DNA of 22,317 nt from assembly GCA_900756725.1 (NCBI GenBank), contig CAAELJ010000031.1, forward strand, positions 1-22,317, given 5' to 3'. The DNA is from an uncultured Collinsella sp. (lineage in GTDB: Bacteria; Actinomycetota; Coriobacteriia; Coriobacteriales; Coriobacteriaceae). Below are positions 1 through 6,353 of the stretch, piece by piece; the first letter of the stretch is position 1, and each line of letters opens with the position of its first letter. Position numbers and translations under genes: made by a program. The notes under the pieces are model-generated. The model saw only the letters and a program-made list of their open reading frames with translations. It was not told the origin of the DNA and searched no databases.

Positions 1-2
1 CC

Positions 3-83
3 CAGGCGGGCGCCCTTGTCTGTCAGCCGCTCTCAACCAAAACGGAGTGCAAGCTCAACTGGCTCGACTCCACCTCGATCTAG
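3..83 (+). CDS. Possible 3' end of an upstream gene (partial)
   Basis: One frame is open from the window edge to a TAG stop and encodes about 26 residues ending ECKLNWLDSTSI. The composition is protein-like, and the stop lies 130 bases before the next start, as expected for the end of a gene. A second frame is also open here, so the assignment is weak. I do not recognise the family. The missing 5' part lies outside the window. Confidence 0.3.
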   Translation, partial: QAGALVCQPLSTKTECKLNWLDSTSI

Positions 84-170
84 CCATACGTCAAATGTGA
101 GGCAAATGAATCGGTAGCGTTTGTCCCAAATCTTGAGTATTTGTTCGGCAGAACGGCCCCTGCCGGCTCC

Positions 171-207
171 TGCTAGACTGGTAGATTCCCAACCGTCCAT
201 CCAGGAG
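171..207 (+). promoter_or_regulatory. Extended -10 promoter and RBS of the nuclease gene
   Basis: TGCTAGACT at 171-179 fits an extended -10 (TGnTAnnnT). No convincing -35 lies 16-18 bases upstream, as is common for extended -10 promoters. AGGAG at 203-207 sits five bases before the ATG at 213 and fixes that start. The 87 bases between the preceding stop and this site show nothing else I can name. Confidence 0.4.
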
Positions 208-212
208 CCTCA

Positions 213-1196
213 ATGTCGCGCAAGTCCGCCTACAAGCAAGTACTTTCCATCGGCACCGCCGTGGTGTTGGGGTTTGCGCTGTTCACAGGGTCGCTCGACG
301 GAGCGCCCAAGCTGTTGTCGCCGCAAAGTGACGAGCAGGCGGCAGCTCTGGCCGAGAAGCAAAACGAAAGCCCCGGCCGTACCGACGACGAGGCAGACCT
401 GGTTGCCCGGCTCGAATCGGGAACAGCGAGCTCCTCGGACTCTCAAAATAGCCAAGACTCCGGCGCTAGCTCCGAATCCACCGCGACCAACACCAACGGT
501 AACGTTGCCGAGGACAGCTCCGCCACCCCCATCGACGAAGTGGAAAACCCCGACCTCAACCGCGCCCGCGGCGTATATCTCAGCAGCATTCCCGACTACG
601 CCGGCAACCCCTACGTCGCCCTTCGCGCCGACAGCACGCACCCGCTGGGCACGCCGTCATTCACACTCGATGAATACGATCGTGCCACCGAAGAGGGCTG
701 CTTTAAGAAATTCTCCAAGTTCGACAGCCTGGGCCGCACTCGCAAGGCGCTCGCCTGCGTGGGCCCCGAATCGCTCGGTCAGGGCAAGCGCGGCGATATC
801 TCGCGTATTCACCCCGCCGGATGGCACCAACAGCGCTACGACTTTATTCCGGGCCAGAGTCTCTACAACCGCTGCCACCTTATCGCCTGGTCGCTCTGCG
901 GCGAAAACGCCAACCGCAAGAACCTCCTCACCGGCACGCGCTATCTCAACGAGACGGGCATGCTGCCGTTTGAAGAGCAGATCCTCGACTACATCCGCGA
1001 CACGGGCAACCACGTGCTCTATCGCGTCACACCCATGTATAACGAGGAGGAGCTTGTCTGCCGTGGCGTGCGCCTTGAGGCGCAATCGGTCGAGGACCAC
1101 GGCAAGACCCTCTGCTTCCACGTATATTGCTACAACCTGCAGCCGCATGTGCAGATCGACTACGCCACCGGCCGCAACCAGGCCTCGGGAGACTAG
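213..1196 (+). CDS. Exported DNA/RNA non-specific endonuclease
   Basis: The 327-residue protein is a nuclease of the DNA/RNA non-specific endonuclease (beta-beta-alpha metal) superfamily. These enzymes cut nucleic acids outside the cell or help in DNA uptake or nutrient scavenging. Residues about 9-27 form a hydrophobic N-terminal segment, which is a signal peptide or membrane anchor. Residues about 45-115 are a low-complexity Ser/Asp/Asn-rich linker. The catalytic domain spans about 180-320. It holds YNRCHLIAW with the general-base candidate His222, then GENANRKNLLTGTRYLN (the metal-binding Asn region) and GNHVLYRVTP, which match Gram-positive relatives from memory. At least seven Cys are present, including Cys221 beside the catalytic His and the CFHVYC pair, so disulfides are likely. 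It appears monocistronic. The start is set by AGGAG five bases upstream. Confidence 0.88.
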   Translation: MSRKSAYKQVLSIGTAVVLGFALFTGSLDGAPKLLSPQSDEQAAALAEKQNESPGRTDDEADLVARLESGTASSSDSQNSQDSGASSESTATNTNGNVAEDSSATPIDEVENPDLNRARGVYLSSIPDYAGNPYVALRADSTHPLGTPSFTLDEYDRATEEGCFKKFSKFDSLGRTRKALACVGPESLGQGKRGDISRIHPAGWHQQRYDFIPGQSLYNRCHLIAWSLCGENANRKNLLTGTRYLNETGMLPFEEQILDYIRDTGNHVLYRVTPMYNEEELVCRGVRLEAQSVEDHGKTLCFHVYCYNLQPHVQIDYATGRNQASGD

Positions 1197-1255
1197 GGCC
1201 GACCAAGCTGCCCCAAAACCTAACATGATCCGTTTTCCTCCGTCCCCCAGGGATC

Positions 1256-1290
1256 AAAAAGGGCCGCCCCGGATTACCCAGAGCGGCCCT
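1256..1290 (-). terminator. Intrinsic terminator of the EF-G-like gene
   Basis: On the minus strand AGGGCCGC at 1290-1283 pairs with GCGGCCCT-type bases at 1267-1260 around a 15-base loop. The stem runs into TTTTT at 1260-1256. It lies 36 bases after the EF-G-like stop codon. On the plus strand no T-run follows, so it probably serves only the minus-strand gene. Confidence 0.72.
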
Positions 1291-1325
1291 TGCGCCGGCA
1301 TGCATGTTGCAGGCAACGCCATACG

Positions 1326-3401
1326 CTACTTGGCGCGGCCCTCCTCATAGCGCTCGACCAGCTTGGCCTGAACGTCATAAGGCACCTGCTCATAGCCCGC
1401 GGGCTTCATGGTAAAGTCGCCCGTGCCGCGCGTGATGGAGCGCAGGCGCGTCGAATAATCCGTCAGCTCGGCCAGCGGTGCCTGGGCAATGACCACGGTA
1501 TCGCCGCGCTCATCGGTCTCCATGCCCGTCACGCGACCGCGCGAGGCCGAGATGTCGCCCATCACGGCGCCGGCGTAGCTCTCGGGGATAGTCACTGTGA
1601 TTTCCTCGATGGGCTCCAGCACCACCGGGTCGGCATCGGCGCATGCCTTGCGCAGGCCGATGCGAGCCGCCGCGCGGAACGCCATCTCGTTGGAGTCGAC
1701 GCTGTGATACGAGCCGTCGTACACAGCCACGCGAATGCCCGTGAGCGGGTAGCCGGCAATGATGCCGTCCTTCATGGTCTCCTGAACACCCTTGTCCACG
1801 GCGGGAATGAGCGAACGCGGGATGCGGCCGCCAACGACCTCGTCTACAAACTCATAGCCGTCACTCGTGCCGTCGGGCCCAATGAGCGGCTCAACGCGCA
1901 GCCAGCAGTCACCATACTGGCCGGCGCCGCCGGTCTGCTTCTTGTGGCGGCCCTGGGCACTTGCCGTACGGCGAATGGTCTCACGATACGGAATGCGGAT
2001 CGGCACACTCTTGGCCGCGACCTTGGTACGGTCCTCAAGGCGATTGAGCAGGACCGAAACCTGTGCCTCGCCCACCGCCGAAATGATGGTCTGGCCGGTC
2101 TCCTCGTCGCGGTCGATGCTCATGGTCGGATCAGCCTTGCACGCCTTCTCGATAAACGTATAGAGCTTCTCCTCGTCACCGCGGTTCTCAGCCTCGATGG
2201 CAATGCGGTACTGAGAGTTGGGGAACTTAAACGCCGCCGCCTCGACCTTACCGGTAATGGAGAGCGTGTCACCCGTCTCTGCCGCCAGCTTGGGCGCCAC
2301 GATAATGTCGCCGGCATAGGCATGACCGACCTCAGTCATGTCGCGGCCGCACATCACATACAGGTGAGCCAGACGATCGCTCTTGCGGGTACGCGCGTTG
2401 ATCAGCTCAAGGCCCGGCTCAAGCGTACCCGTCAGCACCTTGATAAAGCTGATGCGGCCCTGCTGCGGATCGGCCAGGGTCTTAAACACAAACGCCACCG
2501 GACGGTCATCGTCGCTCGAGATCTTGAGCGAGTCGCCATCGATGAGCGGCATCTCGCCGTAGTCGGTCGGCGCCGGGAAGTACGTAGCAATGTCGTCCAT
2601 CAGCGAGTTGACGCCCTGCTCCTTAATGCAATCGCCCGCAAAGACCGGCACAAAGATGCGCTCGGCGATCGCCTTCGACAGCAGGCCTTCAAGCTCCTCT
2701 TGCGTCAGCGTCTCCTCGCCCTCCAGGTATTTCATCATCAGCTCGTCGTCAGCCTCGGCCACCAGCTCGCACAGATGGTCATGGGCCTGTTCGGCCTGGG
2801 CACGATACTCCTCGGGAATCTCCGACTCAACGGCTTCGGTGCCGTTGCAATGGCGCGCCTTCATGCGCACCAGGTCGATGATGCCGTCAAAGTCCTCGCC
2901 CTCGCCCCAGGGAAGGGTCACGGCACCCAGGCGCGTGCCAAAGCGCTCCTGCAGCAGGTTCATTGTGGTCGTAAAGCTGGCCTCGGAACGCGACAGGCGG
3001 TTTACGAACACCGCACGCGCCAGGCGCAGGTCCTCGGCGGCATACCAGAGCTTAACCGTCGTAGGCTGCGGGCCGGCCTCGGCATCGACCACAAACAGAG
3101 CCGTTTCGCAGACGCTCATCGCGGCAAAGGCGTCGCCGATAAAATCGGGATAGCACGGGGCATCAAGCACATTGATGCGTGTGCCCTTCCAGTCGATCGG
3201 CGCGATGGTCGTCGAGATGGAAAATGCACGCTTGACCTCTTCAGGGTCGTAGTCGAGCGTGGGCTTGGTGCCGTCGTGGCCGCCCAGGCGGGCGGTCTTG
3301 CCGGAAAGGTGGAGCATGGCCTCGGCGAGTGAAGTCTTGCCCACCCCGCCTTGGCCTACGAGCACCACGTTCCTTACATTGCCGGTCTTGGGAGCACCCA
3401 T
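1326..3401 (-). CDS. EF-G-like translation factor GTPase (EF-G2 / FusA2-like)
   Basis: The 691-residue protein has full EF-G architecture: G domain, domain II, domain III, domain IV with QGRHKKQTGGAGQYG and the SYHSVDSNEMAF segment, and a domain V that includes RGRVTGMET. It belongs to the elongation-factor-G-like (EF-G2) group, not the main fusA, which normally lies in the str ribosomal operon. G1 is intact (GQGGVGKT, residues 16-23). G3 reads DAPCY (80-84) instead of DTPGH, and G4 reads NRLS (134-137) instead of NKxD, so nucleotide binding may be altered. Switch I reads RAFSIS where EF-G has RGITI. The start is the ATG at 3401, preceded by AAGGAGG six bases away; a longer open frame upstream has no RBS and is not protein-like. 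Its role may be ribosome rescue, stress or recycling; the sequence does not say which. Confidence 0.92.
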   Translation of the reverse strand: MGAPKTGNVRNVVLVGQGGVGKTSLAEAMLHLSGKTARLGGHDGTKPTLDYDPEEVKRAFSISTTIAPIDWKGTRINVLDAPCYPDFIGDAFAAMSVCETALFVVDAEAGPQPTTVKLWYAAEDLRLARAVFVNRLSRSEASFTTTMNLLQERFGTRLGAVTLPWGEGEDFDGIIDLVRMKARHCNGTEAVESEIPEEYRAQAEQAHDHLCELVAEADDELMMKYLEGEETLTQEELEGLLSKAIAERIFVPVFAGDCIKEQGVNSLMDDIATYFPAPTDYGEMPLIDGDSLKISSDDDRPVAFVFKTLADPQQGRISFIKVLTGTLEPGLELINARTRKSDRLAHLYVMCGRDMTEVGHAYAGDIIVAPKLAAETGDTLSITGKVEAAAFKFPNSQYRIAIEAENRGDEEKLYTFIEKACKADPTMSIDRDEETGQTIISAVGEAQVSVLLNRLEDRTKVAAKSVPIRIPYRETIRRTASAQGRHKKQTGGAGQYGDCWLRVEPLIGPDGTSDGYEFVDEVVGGRIPRSLIPAVDKGVQETMKDGIIAGYPLTGIRVAVYDGSYHSVDSNEMAFRAAARIGLRKACADADPVVLEPIEEITVTIPESYAGAVMGDISASRGRVTGMETDERGDTVVIAQAPLAELTDYSTRLRSITRGTGDFTMKPAGYEQVPYDVQAKLVERYEEGRAK

Positions 3402-3634
3402 GATGACCTCCTTGCAGGGCCGCGCGCAATGCGCGACGCCAACGGGGAGAGTTCGCGGTCGGTGCCGTCCCGGGAGCAGCATGGTCGGCAGCCGAGCCGA
3501 CTCACCCTCCAAATGTCCTATGCCACCACCCTACCCTTGCATCCGCCTGTCCATGCATACCTTTCGGCGCACGTATGAATACAGACGGCGAGAGGATGGG
3601 GCGAGCAGGCGAGACGATTATTAAACCCCATCGA
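3402..3634 (-). other. Upstream region of the EF-G-like gene, no further gene seen
   Basis: This stretch holds the AAGGAGG ribosome binding site at 3407-3413. Just upstream is a short perfect hairpin, CGCGC-AAT-GCGCG, near 3422-3436. I could not find a convincing -35/-10 pair on the minus strand. Open frames here overlap one another on both strands and look like chance. Confidence 0.4.
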
Positions 3635-3677
3635 TACAAATAAAAGCCGCCGCAGACCATAAGACCTGCGACGGCTT
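3635..3677 (-). terminator. Intrinsic terminator of the amino-acid ABC operon
   Basis: Read on the minus strand, AAGCCGTCGCAG pairs with CTGCGGCGGCTT across a 10-base loop with one G-T type mismatch. TTTTATTTG follows. It lies 22 bases after the ATPase stop and closes the importer operon. Confidence 0.85.
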
Positions 3678-3698
3678 CATCTCAATATATAGTTGAGC

Positions 3699-4463
3699 CT
3701 ACCCCTCGATACGGCTCAAGAACTCGCGGGTACGCTGCTCGCGTGGATGGTCGATGACCTGCTCGGCAGGACCTTCCTCGACAATACGGCCGCCGTCCAT
3801 AAAGACCACGCGGTCGGCAACATCGCGCGCAAACTGCATCGCGTGGGTCACGATTACCATCGTCATATTCTGCGCTGCCAGGTCCTTAATGACACGCAGC
3901 ACCTCGGCCGTCAGCTCGGGGTCGAGCGCCGAGGTCGGCTCGTCAAAGAATAGGATTTCCGGATCGAGCGCCAGCGCGCGGGCAATACTCACGCGCTGCT
4001 GCTGACCACCCGAAAGCTCACACGGCACTTTGTTCTCGTTGCCCGTCAGCCCCATTTGCGCAATAAGCTCGTGAGCGCGGGCTTCCGCCTGCTCGCGCGG
4101 ACGCTTAAGCACGCGAATCGGCGCATCGGTGATGTTTTTCATCGCGGTATAGTGCGGGAACAGATTGTAGTTCTGGAACACCAGACCAAAACGCGAACGC
4201 GCTTGCTTGGGAACATCTCCCTTCGCATAGACCGCACCCGATCCCGCATCCGTCGCAACCGCAAGGTCGCCAAACGAAAGCGAGCCGCCATCGAGTGTCT
4301 CGAGCAGCGTGGCGCAGCGCAGCAGCGTGGACTTACCGCCGCCCGAAGGCCCGATAATCGCCACGACCTCGCCACGCTTGACCTCGAGCGAGATATCCTT
4401 GAGCACCTCATTGCCGCCAAACGCCTTACGTGCGTTCGATATATTCATTACCGTTCCGGACAC
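3699..4463 (-). CDS. Polar amino-acid ABC transporter, ATP-binding subunit (GlnQ-like)
   Basis: This is the cytoplasmic ATPase that powers amino-acid uptake together with the two genes upstream. It has 254 residues from a GTG start. Visible motifs are Walker A GPSGGGKST (38-46), Q-loop FQNYN (about 96-100), signature LSGGQQQR (150-157), Walker B ILFFDEP (170-176) with SALDPE as D-loop, and the switch His in VTHA. The length is typical for HisP/GlnQ ATPases. I chose GTG at 4463 because GGAGG (4473-4469) ends five bases before it. The ATG at 4448 is 20 bases from the same RBS, and the ATG at 4475 contains the RBS. It is the third and last gene of the operon, 38 bases after the permease stop, and is followed by a strong terminator. 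The substrate is probably a polar amino acid, not further resolved. Confidence 0.93.
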   Translation of the reverse strand: MSGTVMNISNARKAFGGNEVLKDISLEVKRGEVVAIIGPSGGGKSTLLRCATLLETLDGGSLSFGDLAVATDAGSGAVYAKGDVPKQARSRFGLVFQNYNLFPHYTAMKNITDAPIRVLKRPREQAEARAHELIAQMGLTGNENKVPCELSGGQQQRVSIARALALDPEILFFDEPTSALDPELTAEVLRVIKDLAAQNMTMVIVTHAMQFARDVADRVVFMDGGRIVEEGPAEQVIDHPREQRTREFLSRIEG

Positions 4464-4501
4464 GGGAACCTCCATGTGTTTAAAAAGCACGACGGAACAG
4501 G

Positions 4502-5155
4502 CTAGTCGTGGTAGTAGTCAAGTCGCTTTTCGGCAGCGCCCAGCAGCATCTCGACCACAAAGTTAAAGACCCAGTAAATCAGCGCCGCAATCGCAAACGG
4601 CACCATGCTCACCTGCGAGGCAACCAGCGCCTTGGCCGTCGAGAACATCTCCCCCACGCCGATGGCAAACGCCAGCGACGTGTCCTTGACCAGCGTGATG
4701 ATCTCGTTGCCCATCGCCGGCAAAATGCGCTTGGCGACCTGCGGCATCACGATGTACAAAAACGTCTGCGGACGAGAGTAGCCCAGCACCTCGGCGGCCT
4801 CATATTGACCGCGCGGAATCGACTGCAGGCCCGAGCGATAGATCTCGGCAAAGTAGCCGGCGTAGTTGATGATGAACGCCACAACGCACGCCGTCCATTT
4901 GGAATCGGGCGTGAGCGAGATGCCGAACACGTAGTACGGGGCAAAGTAGATGGCAAACATCTGCAGCATGAGCGGCGTACCGCGCATCACCGAAATATAG
5001 ATGCGCGCGATCCAGCGAAGCGGCGCGATCTTACTCATACGCATAAACGCCACGGGGATTCCCAGCGGAATCGATCCGAGCAGCGTCAGCACAAACAACT
5101 GCAAGCTGACCAAGAACCCCTGGCCAAGCATCTGCATCATGACCTGAATAGACAT
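4502..5155 (-). CDS. Polar amino-acid ABC transporter, permease subunit
   Basis: The inner-membrane channel subunit has 217 residues, the usual size for the His/Glu/Gln/Arg/opine permease family. About five hydrophobic segments are visible (near residues 8-30, 44-70, 83-105, 150-165 and 185-205). The EAA loop that contacts the ATPase reads GLQSIPRGQYEAAEVLGYSRPQ in part, with the conserved EAAEVLG at about residues 119-125. One permease gene only, so the channel is presumably a homodimer. The start is the ATG at 5155, which overlaps the binding-protein stop in TAATG. No separate strong RBS is visible, so translational coupling is likely. An alternative TTG at 5170 lies inside the upstream gene and has no RBS. 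Confidence 0.93.
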   Translation of the reverse strand: MSIQVMMQMLGQGFLVSLQLFVLTLLGSIPLGIPVAFMRMSKIAPLRWIARIYISVMRGTPLMLQMFAIYFAPYYVFGISLTPDSKWTACVVAFIINYAGYFAEIYRSGLQSIPRGQYEAAEVLGYSRPQTFLYIVMPQVAKRILPAMGNEIITLVKDTSLAFAIGVGEMFSTAKALVASQVSMVPFAIAALIYWVFNFVVEMLLGAAEKRLDYYHD

Positions 5156-6015
5156 TACTTGAGCACCCAATTATCGAAAGATAGACCATAGCTTGAATAC
5201 TTATCGCACAGGTCCTTGACCGTACCGTCCTCATAGAGCGCCTTGAGCGACTCGGTCACGGCGTCGGCCGACTTGGTGTCGCCCTTCTTAAAGCCGACGG
5301 CGTAGTGCTCGCTGGACAGCGGCTTATCAAGCTGCGTATAGGCATCGGGCTTGGCGGCAAGCTGATACTGGGCAATCGAAAGGTCGCAAGCCACGGCATC
5401 GACCGCGCCGCTCTCGAGCTGCATAAAGGCCGTGTTGTACTCGCCGATGGTGTCGAGCGTGGCAAACGTCGCCGCCAGATCCTTCTGGTCACCCTCGAGC
5501 ACGTCCTGAGCGGCGGAATCGGTCTGGGTAATCACGGTCTTTCCAGCAAGATCGTCCCAGCTTTTGATGCCCGCGTCCTTCTTGACCACCAGCACCTGCT
5601 CGTTGAGCATGTACGGATCTGAGAATGCATAGTCGTCCTCGCGGCCCTCCATGGTAAAGCCGTTCCAGATGCAGTTGATGGCACCCGAGTTGAGCAGCGT
5701 GTCCTTAGCGTCCCAGTCGATGGCCTCGTATTTGACCTCCCAGCCTTGCTTATCGGCAACGGCCTTGGCCAGATCGAGATCAAAGCCGGTGTACTCGCCG
5801 TCGTCGCCCACAAAGCCGTACGGAGGATAGGACTTATCAAAGCCCACCACGAGCTTCTTGGACTCCGCAGCGCCCTTCACATCCTTGGCCGCGGCAGAGC
5901 CAGCAGCGGAGCCCTCGCCGGCGCCGCCGCCGCAGCCGACAAGACCAAGGCCAAGCACCGTGGCAAACGAGCCGGCTAGACCAACAAACTGACGACGAGA
6001 CATATCGGTATTCAT
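5155..6015 (-). CDS. Amino-acid ABC transporter substrate-binding lipoprotein
   Basis: This is the extracytoplasmic receptor of the importer, 286 residues, of the bacterial extracellular solute-binding protein family 3. The N-terminus carries a lipoprotein signal ending LVGC with the lipidated Cys28, followed by a Gly/Ala/Ser linker. It also has SRRQF at residues 6-10, a twin-arginine pattern, so export may be through Tat. The mature part starts KLVVGFDKSYPPYGF and has ...CIWNGFTMEGREDDYAFSDPY, where the Arg is the usual contact for the ligand alpha-carboxylate. The start at ATG 6015 has AAGGGGGA six bases upstream; the ATG at 6003 is a possible alternative. It is the first gene of the operon, directly downstream of a promoter with an operator-like repeat. 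The pattern fits a polar amino acid such as Gln or cystine; I cannot choose. Confidence 0.93.
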   Translation of the reverse strand: MNTDMSRRQFVGLAGSFATVLGLGLVGCGGGAGEGSAAGSAAAKDVKGAAESKKLVVGFDKSYPPYGFVGDDGEYTGFDLDLAKAVADKQGWEVKYEAIDWDAKDTLLNSGAINCIWNGFTMEGREDDYAFSDPYMLNEQVLVVKKDAGIKSWDDLAGKTVITQTDSAAQDVLEGDQKDLAATFATLDTIGEYNTAFMQLESGAVDAVACDLSIAQYQLAAKPDAYTQLDKPLSSEHYAVGFKKGDTKSADAVTESLKALYEDGTVKDLCDKYSSYGLSFDNWVLK

Positions 6016-6033
6016 GGTATTCCCCCTTGGTGG

Positions 6034-6053
6034 CACTTTAGTTAAGTAAAGTG
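6034..6053 (-). promoter_or_regulatory. Operator-like inverted repeat, importer copy
   Basis: CACTTTAGTTAAGTAAAGTG is a near-perfect palindrome of 7-bp arms around a 6-base centre. It lies between the promoter and the RBS of the binding-protein gene, at about +12 to +31. A sister copy with compensating changes sits in the aminotransferase promoter at 10082-10101. The sequence shows the repeat; that a repressor binds it is inference. Confidence 0.65.
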
Positions 6054-6071
6054 AGTCGTGTAACGTCCAGA

Positions 6072-6100
6072 ATCATACACTTTAGTGAGATGGAGTACAA
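6072..6100 (-). promoter_or_regulatory. Promoter of the amino-acid importer operon
   Basis: On the minus strand TTGTAC (6100-6095) and TATGAT (6077-6072) are separated by exactly 17 bases. The -10 matches consensus at five of six positions. CACTTTAGTG at 6078-6087 lies in the spacer and repeats half of the operator found downstream at 6034-6053. Confidence 0.6.
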
Positions 6101-6130
6101 GGGAGGGTTTGCCCGCCGGGTGCCGGGGCA

Positions 6131-6223
6131 GGGGTTAAGTTTGATGCTCTACAGTCCTGCTCACGACGGAGGCCACATTAAGTGGCCTCCTGTTCGTGCG
6201 GAACTCGCGATAAACTTAACCCC
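6131..6223. repeat. Nested inverted repeat between importer and methyltransferase genes
   Basis: GGGGTTAAGTTT at 6131-6142 is matched by its exact reverse complement at 6212-6223. Inside lies a hairpin of GGAGGCCAC (6168-6176), loop ATTAA (wider loop base 6177-6181), and GTGGCCTCC (6182-6190), extended by CACGA/TCGTG at 6162-6166 and 6194-6198. No T-run follows on either strand, so it is not an ordinary terminator. It could be a leader RNA structure, a pair of protein sites, or a small palindromic mobile element. Confidence 0.6.
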
Positions 6224-6310
6224 CACACCCCTCACGCAGCGGGCAACCGTCGTTGGGCTTATCACTGACACGAATAAACCGCTTGTATATCGTCTGCTGG
6301 CTTGGCACGG

Positions 6311-6347
6311 TACAATACTTGCAGCTTTAATTCATGAATTAGTGGAG
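6311..6347 (+). promoter_or_regulatory. -10 element, palindromic operator-like site and RBS of the methyltransferase gene
   Basis: TACAAT at 6311-6316 is a good -10; the -35 is weak. TAATTCATGAATTA at 6328-6341 is a perfect 14-bp palindrome starting about five bases after the expected transcription start. GTGGAG at 6342-6347 is the RBS, six bases before the ATG at 6354. Confidence 0.45.
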
Positions 6348-6353
6348 TTATTG

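Noticed and set aside
1290..3332. Long plus-strand open frame of 680 codons opposite the EF-G-like gene
   Set aside because: It is an antisense shadow of a high-GC gene: composition is Leu/Arg/His/Gly-rich without any domain, whereas the minus strand has unmistakable EF-G motifs.
6051..6353. Extended N-terminus of the methyltransferase frame
   Set aside because: This part reads through the importer promoter and the nested inverted repeat, has no RBS at its start, and a good RBS and -10 exist for ATG 6354.
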